Source of the DNA: Scilla litardierei
Lineage: Eukaryota; Streptophyta; Magnoliopsida; Asparagales; Asparagaceae
Assembly: GCA_030789695.1 (NCBI GenBank)
Contig: CM061132.1
Location: 32,140,418 to 32,204,417, forward strand
DNA length: 64,000 nucleotides
Direction of reading: 5' to 3'
Part shown: piece by piece, positions 53,627 through 64,000 of the stretch
Position numbering within the stretch: position 1 is the first letter of the stretch
Layout: the number at the start of each line of letters is the position of its first letter
Notes under the pieces: generated by a model
Databases searched by the model: none
Told to the model about the DNA's origin: nothing
The model's input: the letters and a program-made list of their open reading frames with translations, nothing else
Translations under genes and position numbers: made by a program

Positions 53627-56600
53627 TCAGCACCTACGCATTCCCATAGATGATAAATGTTTGAAAAATACATCTCTGGGGATCGCCTTAGTAAGGGGAT
53701 CCGCTATCATCTCATGCGTGGATATGTATCCTATGTCTACTTCCTTCCGTTTGTCATAGTCCTTCGCAAACTTGAATCGAATATCAATGTGTTTGGTCTT
53801 ACAATAAAATTTAGGATCTTTGACATAGGCAATCGAAGCTTGACTATCACTGTATATAGGAACAATGCTCGAGTCAGTGGCATCCGTTAGCCTGTCTAAG
53901 AATTTCCTAAGCCAAACAGCTTCTTGGACCGCCATGCTGAATGCTACAAATTCGGCTTCCATGGTTGATAGGGCGATGCAGGTTTGCTTCTTGCTGCTCC
54001 AGGATATTGCACCATTCCCGAGCAAGTAAACAAAGCCTGAGGTAGATCTTCGCTCGTCGAGATCACCTGCCCAATCAGCATCGGTATAGCCTTCGAGTCT
54101 CAAGGTATTGCCTTGATAGCATAACGCATAGTCCGCAGTCCCTTTGAGGTATCTTAATATCCTCTTCACCGCTTTCCAGTGTGCCTGTCCTGGGTTGGAT
54201 TGGTAACGGCTTACCATACCAACAGCATAGCAAATGTCCGGTCTGGCACACATCATGGCGTACATCAGACTCCCGACAGCACTGGAGTATGGAACCTTTT
54301 CCATAGCTTTCTTTTCTTTTGGATCTTTGGGACACATTTCCAAACATAGACCCTCGCCTTTGCTTATTGGAGTATCAATTGGCTTGCAGTCCTGCATATT
54401 AAACCGTTCTAAAACTCTCTTTATATATGTCTCTTGAGAGAGAGAGCGAGAGAAGTTTCTTGGAACGATTCCTTGAGATCTTAACCCCAAGGATATATGC
54501 AGCTTCACCCATGTCTTTCATCTCAAAGACGGATGAAAGCCAAGCTTTGATATCCATGATAAGATGCTTATCATTTCCGGCTATAAGTATGTCATCTACA
54601 TAAAGAGACATAATTACATACTTGTTTTTAATCCTCTTAATATATACACAGTTGTCTTCGTCGAGCATGGAGAAACCATACGACAAAACGACTTCTTGAA
54701 AGCGCATATACCACTGCCTTGAGGATTGTTTAAGACCATATATGGATTTACGAAGTTTACAAACCTTATGTTTGTTTTCTTCTTGTACGAACCCGTTTGG
54801 TTGTTCCATGTAGATCTCCTCATCTAGTTCTCCGTTAAGAAAAGCAGTCTTTACATCCATCTGATGTAACTCGAGGTCCAAACAAGCCACCATTGCCAGA
54901 ATTAAGCGAATGGAGGTAAAACGCACGACAGGAGAGAAAGTCTCTTCGTAGTCTATTCCTTCCTGTTGCGTGAAACCTTTCGCAACAAGGCGAGCTTTAT
55001 ATTTCTCGATGGAGCCATCAGCCTTATGCTTGATTTTGAGAACCCACTTGTTCCCAATGGCTCTACGTCCCTTAGGTAAATCAACCAAGTCCCAGACTTG
55101 GTTTGTTTTCATGGATTGAAGTTCTTCTTCCATTGCCGCTATCCATTTATCTTTAGCAGGGCATGTGACGGCCTGTTTGAAATTTGCAGGTTCGTCATCA
55201 TCTTGTAGTAATGTCATGAATGTTTGAGGAAATTCATCCTCAAATCTCAGAGGTGTTAGCCTCGTTCGATTACTACGTCTTGCTTGAGTTTGATCACTCC
55301 CACTTGGAATGACATCACTCCCACTTGGAATAATATCACTCCCACTCGAAATAGGATTGGTATCGTTCGTATCAACCATTGGTGAAGTTTGAAACGTATT
55401 TTCTTCTTCACCAAGAATTCTCCCACTCAAACGTTCCGATCCTTCTTGATCCCAAGTCTCAAACAAGGATAAGTCTTGACTTATCTCACCCTGTCTTGGA
55501 AACTCGTTTTCCAAGAAGACAACATCCCTCGATTCGAATTCTATTAGACCCCCATTGTCCTCTTGACCGACGAAAACATATCCTTTGGAGTTTTCAGCGT
55601 ATCGGATGAAGATACACCTCCTCCCACGTGGCCCAAGTTTACCATATTTGTGAGAGGATAAATGTGCGTAAGAGGCACAACCCCAAGGTTTTAGAATGCT
55701 TAAGTCTGGAGTTCTATTGTTCCACAACTCATAAGGAGTAGAACTTACCGACTTCGAGGGTACACGGTTTAAGATGAATGCTGCCGTCAATAATGCATCA
55801 CCCCAAAAGGTGATGGGCAAATTTGCCTGAGACATCATTGATCGGACCATTTCCATCAATGTCCTATTTCTTCTTTCCGCAACACCGTTTTGTTGCGGAG
55901 TATAAGGCATAGTTATTTGATGAACTATGCCTTTTTCATCACAGAGTTCCTTAAAACTCGTTGATTGATATTCTCCACCCCGATCGGTTCGCAAGACCTT
56001 TATCTTGCGATCTAGTTGATTTTCCACTAAACTCATATAGTTTTTGAAGCAAGATAAAGCTTCATGTTTGTGGGAAATCAAATAAATATGACCGAAACGG
56101 GTGAAGTCATCAATGAATGTGATGAAATAGGACTTCCCGCGTCTTGTCTTAACATTCATTGGACCGCAAATGTCCGAATGGATAAGCTGTAATGGAACTT
56201 CGGCCCTTGTGCCAGTTCCAAACGGCTTGCGACAAGTTTTTCCTACAAGATAATGTTCGCAAGTTGACATTTCAACTTTTGAAACATTAGATAGCAAGCC
56301 ACTTTTGGCAAGTCTATCCATTCTAGTTGGTCCAATATGACCAAGTCTTGCATGCCAACAAATGATCTCAGATTCAGAGTTAGAAGCATTTGTCAAATAG
56401 AAACTTTCATTAATAGAAGAAGAATCATCATACATTGTGTTTAAAACAATTAATCCATTACAAACATTACCCGACCCAATTAAAGAACTATTACAAACAA
56501 GGTCAACCTTTTGTTTATAGAACCTCCATTCATAATCTAAAGACATTAACATGACCACGGATACGATATTCCTTCTAATATCTGGAGCAAAGAGGACATC

Positions 56601-57722
56601 GTGCAATAATAAAGTCCGGCCGTTGTCGAGAACTAGCTTGCATGTTCCGACGCCTTTGACTTCAACACGAGTGTTGTTGCCGACGTATAGCCACTTTGTT
56701 CCTTGAGTTATCTTTCGATACTCTACGAAGAACCTTCTGTCCTTCCCTACGTGGTCTGTGGCCCCTGAATCAATCAACCAAAAATAGTTAGATTCAGCAA
56801 GAAACATGGAACTAGAAACACATATGTAACTAGCCCTACAAGTTACCTTATCACTTCCATCCGTACACGTACGGGTGAAGTGACCGTACTTGTTGCACTT
56901 AAAGCACTTAATCTTTTTCAAGTTTTTCTTCTTTGAGTGCACATTCTTTTGCCACCTTTTGTTCTTAGTCTTCTTTGAGGTTTCCGGTTCTTGCTTTCGT
57001 TCGTTCACAAACCTTAAGCGTTTATTCTTCCGCTTATTTCCTCCATGTGAGGAACTAGCGGCCACGTGCACTTCTGCATTAGGTTTTGCGGCTTGAATCC
57101 GCTCTTCCTCGAGTTCGAGGTGTTTTGATACATCGCTTAAAGTTTTAATGCACTCATTATTTGTGAGGTGCATTTTCATGTTATCCCAGCTATCTGGGAG
57201 TGAACGAATGACTGCTTGGATCTGTTGTTTGTCAGACAGCGTAACACCCGCATCCTTCAATTCAGATATGAGATTCGCCATGTGGCGGAGATGCTTTTTC
57301 ATAGAGTGATCTCGCCGCATCTTGTACGAATCAAATTGAATATTTAAGGAGCGGAGTTTGGTAACTGAAGTTCCACCAAACTTTATTTCTAGCTCAGACC
57401 ATATGTCTTTGGCTAGGTCGAATTCCCGAAATAGACGCATTATGTCATTGTCCATTGCGGACAATAACGTAATACGTGCTATTTTGTTCTTTCGAGTCCA
57501 AGTCTCATAAGCTTCTCGATCCCTCTTGTGTTGGGCCGTATTGCCCAACTCAGGTTCTTCCATTATGTTTTGGAGTGTTTCAAGCACATCTTGCTCTTCC
57601 AAAACATATTGGATTTTTATTGACCAAAGTTTATAATTGTCGCCGTTGAGCTTCTCACCTTTGTTAAGCTCGGCGACAATGTTCTTAGAAGCGGTAGACA
57701 TATTCGAATCAAAAAACTGCAA
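53627..57722 (-). pseudogene. Copia gag-pol polyprotein with one dinucleotide-repeat frameshift
   Basis: The start is ATG 57722, or the ATG seven codons later that fits the family better (MSTASKN). Domains in order: UBN2 gag (residues ~10-230); CCHC knuckle CFKCNKYGHFTRTC (~285); protease FWLIDSGATDHV (~320); integrase zinc region HARLGHIGPTRMDRL; integrase core with HSDICGP, RTDRGGEYQ and NGVAERRNR (D, D, E). RT follows with QMDVKTAFLNGELDEEIYM and SLYVDDILIAG. A TC repeat at 54426-54460 shifts the frame after KLLSLS. RNase H follows in the next frame (GYTDADWAGDLDERRSTSG, ALSTMEAEFVAFS, KTKHIDIRFKF) to 53627. One 4-nt gain or 2-nt loss in the CT run is enough to explain the break. Confidence 0.9.
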
Positions 57723-58154
57723 AGAAAATGAAAAACACGATCAAAATTCTATGCATAAAGTTTCGATTCTTTAAACATTTGATAAGTTCCTTGGATGCGC
57801 TGAAATGTTACTCTAGAATCGAGAAGTTCACTACGTTCCCAACTACCATCTAGAAGTTACTTTCAAAGTATCCCTCTTACTTATCTCAAGTAAAAAGAAA
57901 TCAGAAATGATACACGTATGGTACCTACAGCGGAAAAATACCTTTTGAAAACATATCTTTCAAAATGGAATAGGTGAGAGTTTGCGCAAAGAATTTTAGC
58001 GCAACAATTGCCAAGCCACGAGACCTGTTCTACACACCCATGGGTTAGATAACCATGGCCGGATCGTGGTAGGACTTGGAATTCTAAATTGCGCTATCCC
58101 GATTTAAGGACGGGACATAACCTATTTGAAAACATCTTTTTCAAAAAAATTGAA

Positions 58155-58400
58155 ATACATTGGCTAATCTCCGTAGAGTAGAGCACAACGTCATAAGTAC
58201 ATTGGCTAATCTCCGTAGAGTAGAGCACAATGACATGGCTAATCTCGCATGAAGTAGAGCATTACAGCTAATCTTCAAGGAGTAGAGCACTACGGCTAAT
58301 CTCGCATGAAGTAGAGCACAACGGCTAATCTTCAAGGAGTAGAGCACTATGGCTAATCTCGCATGAAGTAGAGCACTACGGCTAATATTCAAGGAGTAGA
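58155..58400. repeat. ~27-bp repeats in the copia leader
   Basis: Eight or nine copies of GGCTAATCT followed by 6-10 variable bases and GAGTAGAGCAC. Two alternating subtypes are seen (CGCATGAAGTAGAGCAC and TCAAGGAGTAGAGCAC), so the later part has a ~54-bp period. Confidence 0.88.
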
Positions 58401-58516
58401 GCCTTTAGACACCCCGTATGGGCTAGTCGGCACGTTCATATTCGACCAAGGCCTTTTTGCCGAATTGGTCGACCAAAACACCCAAATTGGTCGACCAATG
58501 CTAATGGTCTGAAATT

Positions 58517-58805
58517 TCTCCCGGCCAGGGCCTCTGCCCTGGCCAAGGGTGGCCAAGGGCCGGCCAGGGCCTCTGCCCTGGCCGAGACCGGCCAGGCCGG
58601 CCCTGGCCTCTGCCAGGGCCGGGCAGGCCGGCCCTGGCCACTGGCCTTGGCCACGGCCAGGGCCCCCCTGGCCGTGGCCGAGGCTGGCCATTGCCGGCCT
58701 GGCCTTGGCCGGCCATGGCTTGGCCATGGCCGGTCATGGCCAAGGCCATTTTGGCATTGGCCGGCCATGGCCCCTTTGGCCATGGCCGGCCACCCCCTTT
58801 GAATG
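58517..58805. repeat. GGCC-rich low-complexity block in the copia leader
   Basis: About 290 bp are built almost wholly from GGCC, CCATGGCC and CCCTGGCC words, extremely GC-rich within an AT-rich element. Several nested palindromes are visible. The long ORFs here on both strands (Ala/Gly/Pro/Trp-rich) are compositional. Confidence 0.88.
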
Positions 58806-59084
58806 GGGTTGCCGCACACCCCGCCGGAGGGGTGGCCGTGGTGGTTATTGGCCGTAGCCAACCCCCTCCGCATGGGGAGGGGGATGCATGGCCTTCATAG
58901 CCCATTTGGCCATGGCGCACATGCACTAAAATACATCTTCTCCGATGGATATAACTACCATCATCTTCCTCGATGAAGCATCCGTTCGTGGATGAAGCAC
59001 CCGTTCGTCGAGAAAGTAGTTATTTTCTAATGGCCGTGTGCCAAAAATGAAAAATAACATACTACATGAACGGTCGGTTCTTCC

Positions 59085-59235
59085 CGTCACGGAGAGTTCC
59101 TGCCATATCCTTAATGACAGAAGACCCTAACGTGAAAAGAACAACCGCTGCGTTCTCTCCGTCACGAAGCGTTCCTACCATATCCGTAATGGTAGGATAC
59201 CCATTCGTGAAAAAGACAACGACTCGTTCATAGTT
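59085..59235. repeat. Two-copy ~75-bp repeat next to the copia primer site
   Basis: TCCCGTCACGGAGAGTTCCT...CCATATCCTTAATG...AACGTGAAAAGAACAAC is repeated as TCCGTCACGAAGCGTTCCT...CCATATCCGTAATG...TTCGTGAAAAAGACAAC. Confidence 0.8.
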
Positions 59236-59272
59236 TCGACGGGGCGGCGGTTTGACCGGGGCGAACCCGTAT

Positions 59273-59285
59273 GGCTCTGATACCA
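59273..59285 (-). other. Primer-binding site of the young copia element
   Basis: The minus strand reads TGGTATCAGAGCC, an exact initiator tRNA-Met complement, one base inside the 5' LTR. Confidence 0.92.
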
Positions 59286-59286
59286 A

Positions 59287-59892
59287 TGTAGGATCCTGTC
59301 AAAACAGAGTTAGGATCGATAAATGAAGTTGAGACTTACGCTTGCGTATGCGGCACGGTAGTCACGGAACTTCGCCTTCGGATTCGCCACGACGGATTGA
59401 GTCTTCTCACGAACGGAGTAAGGCTACTAAATCCACAATCTAAATCTCTACTTTTAGATTAAGAACTTGGATAAAGAGAGAAGAAGGATTTCGGCAGAGC
59501 TTCGCTAGAATGAAATGCAAGGCAAGAATACCATGCAAAAGTGTAAGGAAATGGCTAACCCTTGGGTCTTATTTATAGCCCCCAAGGTAGTTATTTTAGG
59601 AGTAATTGTTCCTTTGGAACAATTTAACTAAGGTGTACCATCATACATGGCACATTATAAGCTTAAGTTGTACCATATGCATGGTACAACATAAGCTTAA
59701 GATATTACCCCTTTATTAGCCATATGTCGCATGCACTTATGCACATATAATGCGACTTTCCCATTAATCTAGAGATCCTCTCCGCAAGGGAACATATTCC
59801 CTTTTCACACGACTTTGTGTGTGCGACGTTCGAGGTCCGTGTTCCCTCGTACATCCCCTACAAGGGTGTACAAACGTCATCCATATCCAACA
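59287..59892 (-). repeat. 5' LTR of the young copia element
   Basis: The termini and length are the same as those of the 3' LTR. Differences seen are TTTGCC/TTCGCC, CACAAC/CACGAC, ATCGAG/ATTGAG and TTACGA/TTAAGA. Confidence 0.93.
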
Positions 59893-60862
59893 GCTTACCC
59901 CCTTGTAGATCTTTGATGCAATGGATGTTGCGACAATAAGCTTGTGAGGAAGGGAATACTTGCGCAATATGTAGGATGGGCTATGGAGCTTGTCAATGGG
60001 ATATGGCATTGGAGCTTTGGAGAGACTTGGTTACGGCCTTGGCAAGGGTTAGGAGATGAAAGTTGCGGCCTTGATGAGGCTTATGGAGCTTTGCGCAAGG
60101 AGGCTATGGCTATGAAGTTGCTTGTCTTTGAGGAGGAGAGGGGATGTAGCTTTTAGGCAATGGAGATTGCTTTTCTATGTTCCGCAACAAGAGGAAGAAG
60201 ATGTGAACATGTAACTTGCGGCATTGGCTCCTCTTTTGGTGTTGGCCGAATTTCTCTTTGGTGTTTTGGTTGCTCTCTCTCTCTCAAAAATCTCTCTCTT
60301 TGAATATGGGTTTATATAGGAGAGGATGTGATATGATAGAATCAATTAGAATCCCATAATTGATGGAGATTGGAAGGAATCCTAACTTGATTAGGATTTG
60401 AATGAATCAATATGGAAATGAAGTTTGAATATGGATGGCTATAGGATTTAATTTGAATAGCTATATGATTAGAATTGGATCTCATTTAATCAACATTGAT
60501 TTGCATGCGATTCTCCATATCTCTCCATCGTTGACCAAGTCTTCAATTTGCATGGCTTTAGGATTTGATTCATGGACCAATTGATTTGAATCAATTCAAA
60601 TATGGATTTGAATTGATTTCCTCCTTATCTTCCCATCTTTGACTTAGTCCAATATTTGTAGCCATTATCTCCATCTTTGACTTAGTCCACTTGGCTAATG
60701 CATGGCAAATTCTCCATCACTTTTACTTAGTCTTTCTTTGAGTATTTGCGAGAGTGCCAATCTTGAAAACACTTAGCACACACATTAAATCGTTCACACA
60801 CGTTTGTTATCATCAAACACGAATTCATCAATCGTTGTATCTAACTACACGTTGTATCCAAC
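59893..60862 (-). repeat. SIRE-like 3' LTR, part right of the inserted copia element
   Basis: The part runs from GCTTA (59893) to CGTTGTATCCAACA (60862), so the minus-strand LTR starts TGTTGGATACAACG. A minus-strand TATATAAACCC box is at 60309-60319, followed by GAGAGAGAG-rich leader sequence. The ORF at 59944-60156 is Trp/Glu-rich by chance and is not called. Confidence 0.65.
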
Positions 60863-60889
60863 AATCTCCCCCTTTTGATGATGACAAAC
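60863..60889 (-). other. Polypurine tract of the SIRE-like element
   Basis: The minus strand reads ATCATCAAAAGGGGGAGAT directly before the LTR start TGTTGG. This is the characteristic 3' end of SIRE-type elements. Confidence 0.8.
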
Positions 60890-62257
60890 CAATATAAGAT
60901 TTGAGCAATAACGATTCATATAATATCATCGTGACAATTGTGTATGAAGTGTGAAGATTGAGGATGTATGCAATATGCAACAAGTATGACAATGATGTGC
61001 AAACATACAAGCATGCTACAATGATGTTCAAGCATTCAAACATGTATGCATGCTCCCACTTCATTCATGCTCCCAGTTAAACCAATATTCATATATTCGA
61101 GAAGCACATTTTCATTATTCATTAATGCTCCCCCTTAAACCAATATTCATATATTCAACATGTAAGTATTAATGCACACACCAAATCTTCTCAATTCTTT
61201 CTCACACTTTTGTTATCATCAAAAGTGTATACATGAAGTCAAATTTCATACCACATGCAAACTAAAGAGTATTATAAATTACAACTAGCACGTGCATGTA
61301 GACATTCATAGAATAATCACTTCAAATTCAATGAGAATTATAACCTAGACTTCAATACCTTCGTGTAAGTGTGATGATTAAACATTGAAGCACAAAAGGA
61401 GAACTTTTAAGAAATTCAACCAAAACCAATCGACATTTTCCATTAAACATGAAATCATCTAAGATTGATTTTTTCCATCTCATTAAAAATGAGTTCAAGA
61501 TACCACACCAAAAAACATAGCCTATAAGGGCTCTTAGATGTGGGGGTGGCATTGCTTGACGAGTATAACACCAACGCTAAAGATTACCCGTAAAGCATAT
61601 GTTGGATACTCGTGGGTAGTGTCGTTGCATTGTATCCATTTTTCATACGGAGCTATTTTCATTCTTATTCAATTTTTTCATATTCAATTCTTTTGTACTC
61701 AATTTTTATCCACGGCAAGACACATCATATCCCTTAGACTTTCATTTATTTTTCATCCTAAATTCACTTTCCAATATTTCCTAAAAGATGTCTCCAAATG
61801 TACAACAATATTATTCACGGAAGTGAAAGTGTAGATGTAGAAATCAAATTATTCTAATCATTGAACATGTCATGGTTATTTAGAAAATCAAACATGCGCA
61901 TTAGCCATAACTATAATACATCAATTTCTACATGGATATGATTATCATACATTAATATCACTTAAATGATTCAAACGAAAAGATATACATTAAGCACCAT
62001 TTTTTGCTTTTTGTGTTTTTCATTTTTTTTCATTTTTTTATAAAGAGCTAAGCTAGCTAGCAAACAAACTAGCACAAAAAATAAAAAAACAAATCAAGCA
62101 CACAAAAAACTATGAAGGTATGCATTAAGTTCAAAGAGAAAAACCATACCTTCGCGTCGTCGTTTGGTTAAGGAACTAAATAGTGAAATGTTCGCTCCAA
62201 AGTTCCTCGCCATCTCCATCTTACCTACATGGTAGATGTTTTGTGTGACCTTGGAAT
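60890..62257. other. Non-coding interior of the SIRE-like element
   Basis: This is AT-rich sequence without a supported ORF. It contains a short duplicated motif (CCAATATTCATATATTC at 61082 and 61139) and a T-rich run at 61990-62045. Pol is expected at this place in complete relatives and is absent. Confidence 0.6.
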
Positions 62258-63982
62258 CTAACAAGGTCCACTCATGTTAGTCATCAAATCTTTAGGAACC
62301 CATATTCGCTTGAACTTAATGTTCTTGTTCCTACATTTGCAATAACAAGAGGTATGACCAACGCAACCACATGTAAAGCACTTTGCATAAATATTTTCCA
62401 CTTTTGTTGTTTCAATGTGAACTTTTCTATATTTTGACTTTTCAACATTTTTATAACCATATCCAAGTCCACGTCTATTATTGCCATAAATTTGATTTCC
62501 AAGAATAATATCCAACGATTGTTTTCCAATAGAAAATTTCTTTAATGACAATTTTAGACTAGTTACTTTGGATTTCAATAAAGCATTCTCATTCACAAGC
62601 AAAGTGCATTTACTAATGAAAGCTTTCTTGTTTTCCTCTTCTTTCTTTTCAAAATCAATCATTTTTCTTTTAAGCTCATTATCTAGCATGCACAATTTAT
62701 CATTAAGCTCTCTAATCACATATTCATTTTCAGTTTCAAACTTGATCAAATCTTGTTTATACATGCTAATCTCTTTTAACAAAGATGGACAAGAAAGACA
62801 ATCAACTTTTGCAGGTGAGCTAGATTTTTCTTTTTTCAACATGGTGATGGTAGATTTGCATGCAACAAGTTCTTCTTTCAGACTTTTAGTTCCTTCCAAC
62901 ATGTCACAATTTTCTTTTTACAATTCAAAACAAGAATTTCTATAGCATTCTACAGTAGAATCTAGCTCATCAATTTCTTCTTGCATTTTCTTTAAAAGTT
63001 CAGCTCTAGTGCAAGATTTTACATCGTCATGCTTTCCCATTAAGGAAAGGGAGGAGTGGGCTTCGTGCTCCTCATCTCCATAATCGCTATCCATGTCCCA
63101 CGTTAACACAAGAGCTTCTCCTTTCTTTACAACGGCGTTACTCGTTTCTTTTGGGCAATCTCTCGCGTAGTGTCCCTTCTTCCTGCATTTAAAACATTCA
63201 ACTTTATCAGTAGTATTCTGTTCAGAAGTATTTCTAGCAGGATTAGATTTATTGGAGCGATTAAACCTTTGCGTCGTTTTTGCTCTTCCATGATTGGTCT
63301 TGATGTATCTGCTGAATCCTCTCACCATAAGTGCATGCTCCTCTTCATCGTTGTCATACTCGCTAGCTTGAAGAGCTTGTGGTTTTGGAGCATTTTCCTT
63401 TGGTTTCTCTCTTTCTTCATTGTTCTGCAGCTCAAGCTCGTGTGACCTCAAGTTACCTATCAAGTCCTCCACTCTCATTTATGATAGATCTTTAGCTTCT
63501 TGAATGGTAGTGACTTTAGGCCAGAACGAGCTTGGCAGCACCCTTAAGATTTTCCTTATCTGCTCAAGACTAGAGTATGGCTTACCAAGGGCGCTAGACT
63601 TGTAAACGATGTTGGTGAACCTCGCAAACATCTCTGAGATAGATTCTGATGGAAGCATGCGAAAGCTCTCGTACTTTGTGCTCAACAAAGCAAGTCTAGA
63701 CTCCTTTAGCTGTGACGTTCCCTCATGCGTCACCTCCAGCGTATGCCATATTTCCTGTGCAGTTGAACAATGTGAGATACAATTAAATTAAGATTTATTT
63801 AATGAGCATATAAGCGCATTCATAGCTTTACCATTTAAAGAATAAAGACTACAATCAGCATCATTCCATTTTTCTTCAGGTTTAATTATTTCAGTGTCTT
63901 CAATTTTAATCACAGGTGGTTTATATCCATTTTCAACAATTTTCCACACTTTATAGTCAACAGACACTAAATAAATTTTCAT
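62258..63982 (-). pseudogene. SIRE-like copia gag with three in-frame stops
   Basis: From the right edge: a gag N-terminus with W-rich copia motifs (DYKVWKIVENGY), the UBN2 core (STAQEIWHTLEVTHEG, ESISEMFARFTNIV, LPSSFWPKVTTIQEAKDLS), a knuckle CFKCRKKGHYARDC (near 63165) and long coiled-coil segments (62300-62950). A second knuckle CFTCGCVGHTSCYC and IKFKRIWVPK close it. TAA codons at 63788-63790, 63479-63481 and 62918-62920 interrupt an otherwise single open frame. No indel is needed to read through. The frame ends at 62258 without protease. Confidence 0.75.
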
Positions 63983-64000
63983 TCTAGATTTCCAATAAGC

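Larger units (their letters stand above)
51988..59892 (-). mobile_element. Young full-length Ty1/copia retrotransposon
   Basis: Both LTRs are 606 bp (51988-52593 and 59287-59892) and differ at about four positions by eye. The target duplication is GCTTG on the left and GCTTA on the right (4 of 5). The 5' end has an exact tRNA-iMet primer site and the 3' end a purine tract. The single gag-pol frame is complete except for one frameshift at a CT repeat. The untranslated leader is long (57723-59272) and carries three repeat blocks. This is the most recent insertion in the window and the innermost of its stack. Confidence 0.93.
51330..64000 (-). mobile_element. SIRE-like copia element, 3' portion, hosting a younger copia element
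   Basis: The minus-strand order is gag (62258-63982, continuing right of the window), a 1.4-kb non-coding stretch, a purine tract and the 3' LTR (60862 down to 51330). The 7.9-kb copia element at 51988-59892 is inserted in that LTR. Gag is of the SIRE/Maximus kind: long, coiled coil after the first zinc knuckle, a second CCHC, then a WVPK-like motif. No protease, integrase or RT follows, so this copy lost pol. The left edge at 51330 is inferred from the sudden end of the host 47-bp repeat; expected target duplication CTAAT (51325-51329). Confidence 0.68.

Noticed and set aside
58389..58926. Ala/Gly/Trp/Pro-rich overlapping ORFs on both strands.
   Set aside because: Produced by the GGCC repeat block.
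59764..60156. ORFs over the SIRE/copia LTR junction.
   Set aside because: They cross LTR boundaries and have no domain similarity.

Overview
The window is nuclear DNA of a land plant, most likely an angiosperm with a repeat-rich genome. Evidence is the plant retrotransposon lineages, primer-binding sites matching initiator tRNA-Met and tRNA-Asp, short AT-rich introns and one recognisable plant gene. I cannot name the species.

One cellular gene carries the window: the 5' part of a Rab GTPase-activating protein (TBC domain, GYP1/TBC1D22-like) on the minus strand. Exon 1 is at 40627-40757, exon 2 at 24870-24982 and exon 3 at 24575-24772. Reading phases join cleanly. Intron 1 is 15.6 kb, intron 2 is 97 nt, and intron 3 runs off the left edge (over 24.5 kb). 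The catalytic TBC exons are not in the window. Almost everything else is transposable elements stacked in its introns and its 5' flank.

Intron 3, left to right: element A (Athila/Tat-type Ty3, minus, 1-3024) lies inside element B (chromovirus, minus, 3025-7010). After about 2 kb of intron with a long foldback comes element C (chromovirus, plus, 9005-20555, target duplication AAATG). C was itself split by element D (chromovirus, minus, 12599-18151, target duplication GATTT). Element E (20879-23571, target duplication TTAAC) is a gag-only chromovirus derivative.

Intron 1 holds small repeats, a solo LTR (28213-28540) and a 9.7-kb PIF/Harbinger DNA transposon (30534-40273). The transposon has 14-bp terminal repeats, TCA target duplications, an intact-looking spliced DDE transposase, a Myb/SANT-like second ORF, a GRF zinc-finger third ORF and a ~100-bp satellite-like array.

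The 5' flank of the gene (right of 40757) has a 945-bp terminal-inverted-repeat element 200 bp from the start codon. Further right is a degenerate hAT transposon split by a 3.4-kb solo LTR, then a nested series, all on the minus strand and each inside the previous one: a Tat/Retand-like element with an antisense transposase_28-type ORF (from 47493), a SIRE-like copia element (from 51330) and a young copia element (51988-59892) whose LTRs differ at about 4 of 606 positions.

The most unusual structure is a set of five consecutive hairpins in the LTR of element A. They share a 16-nt loop but have different, self-complementary stems. The Harbinger element with its GRF ORF and higher-order array is the second point of interest.
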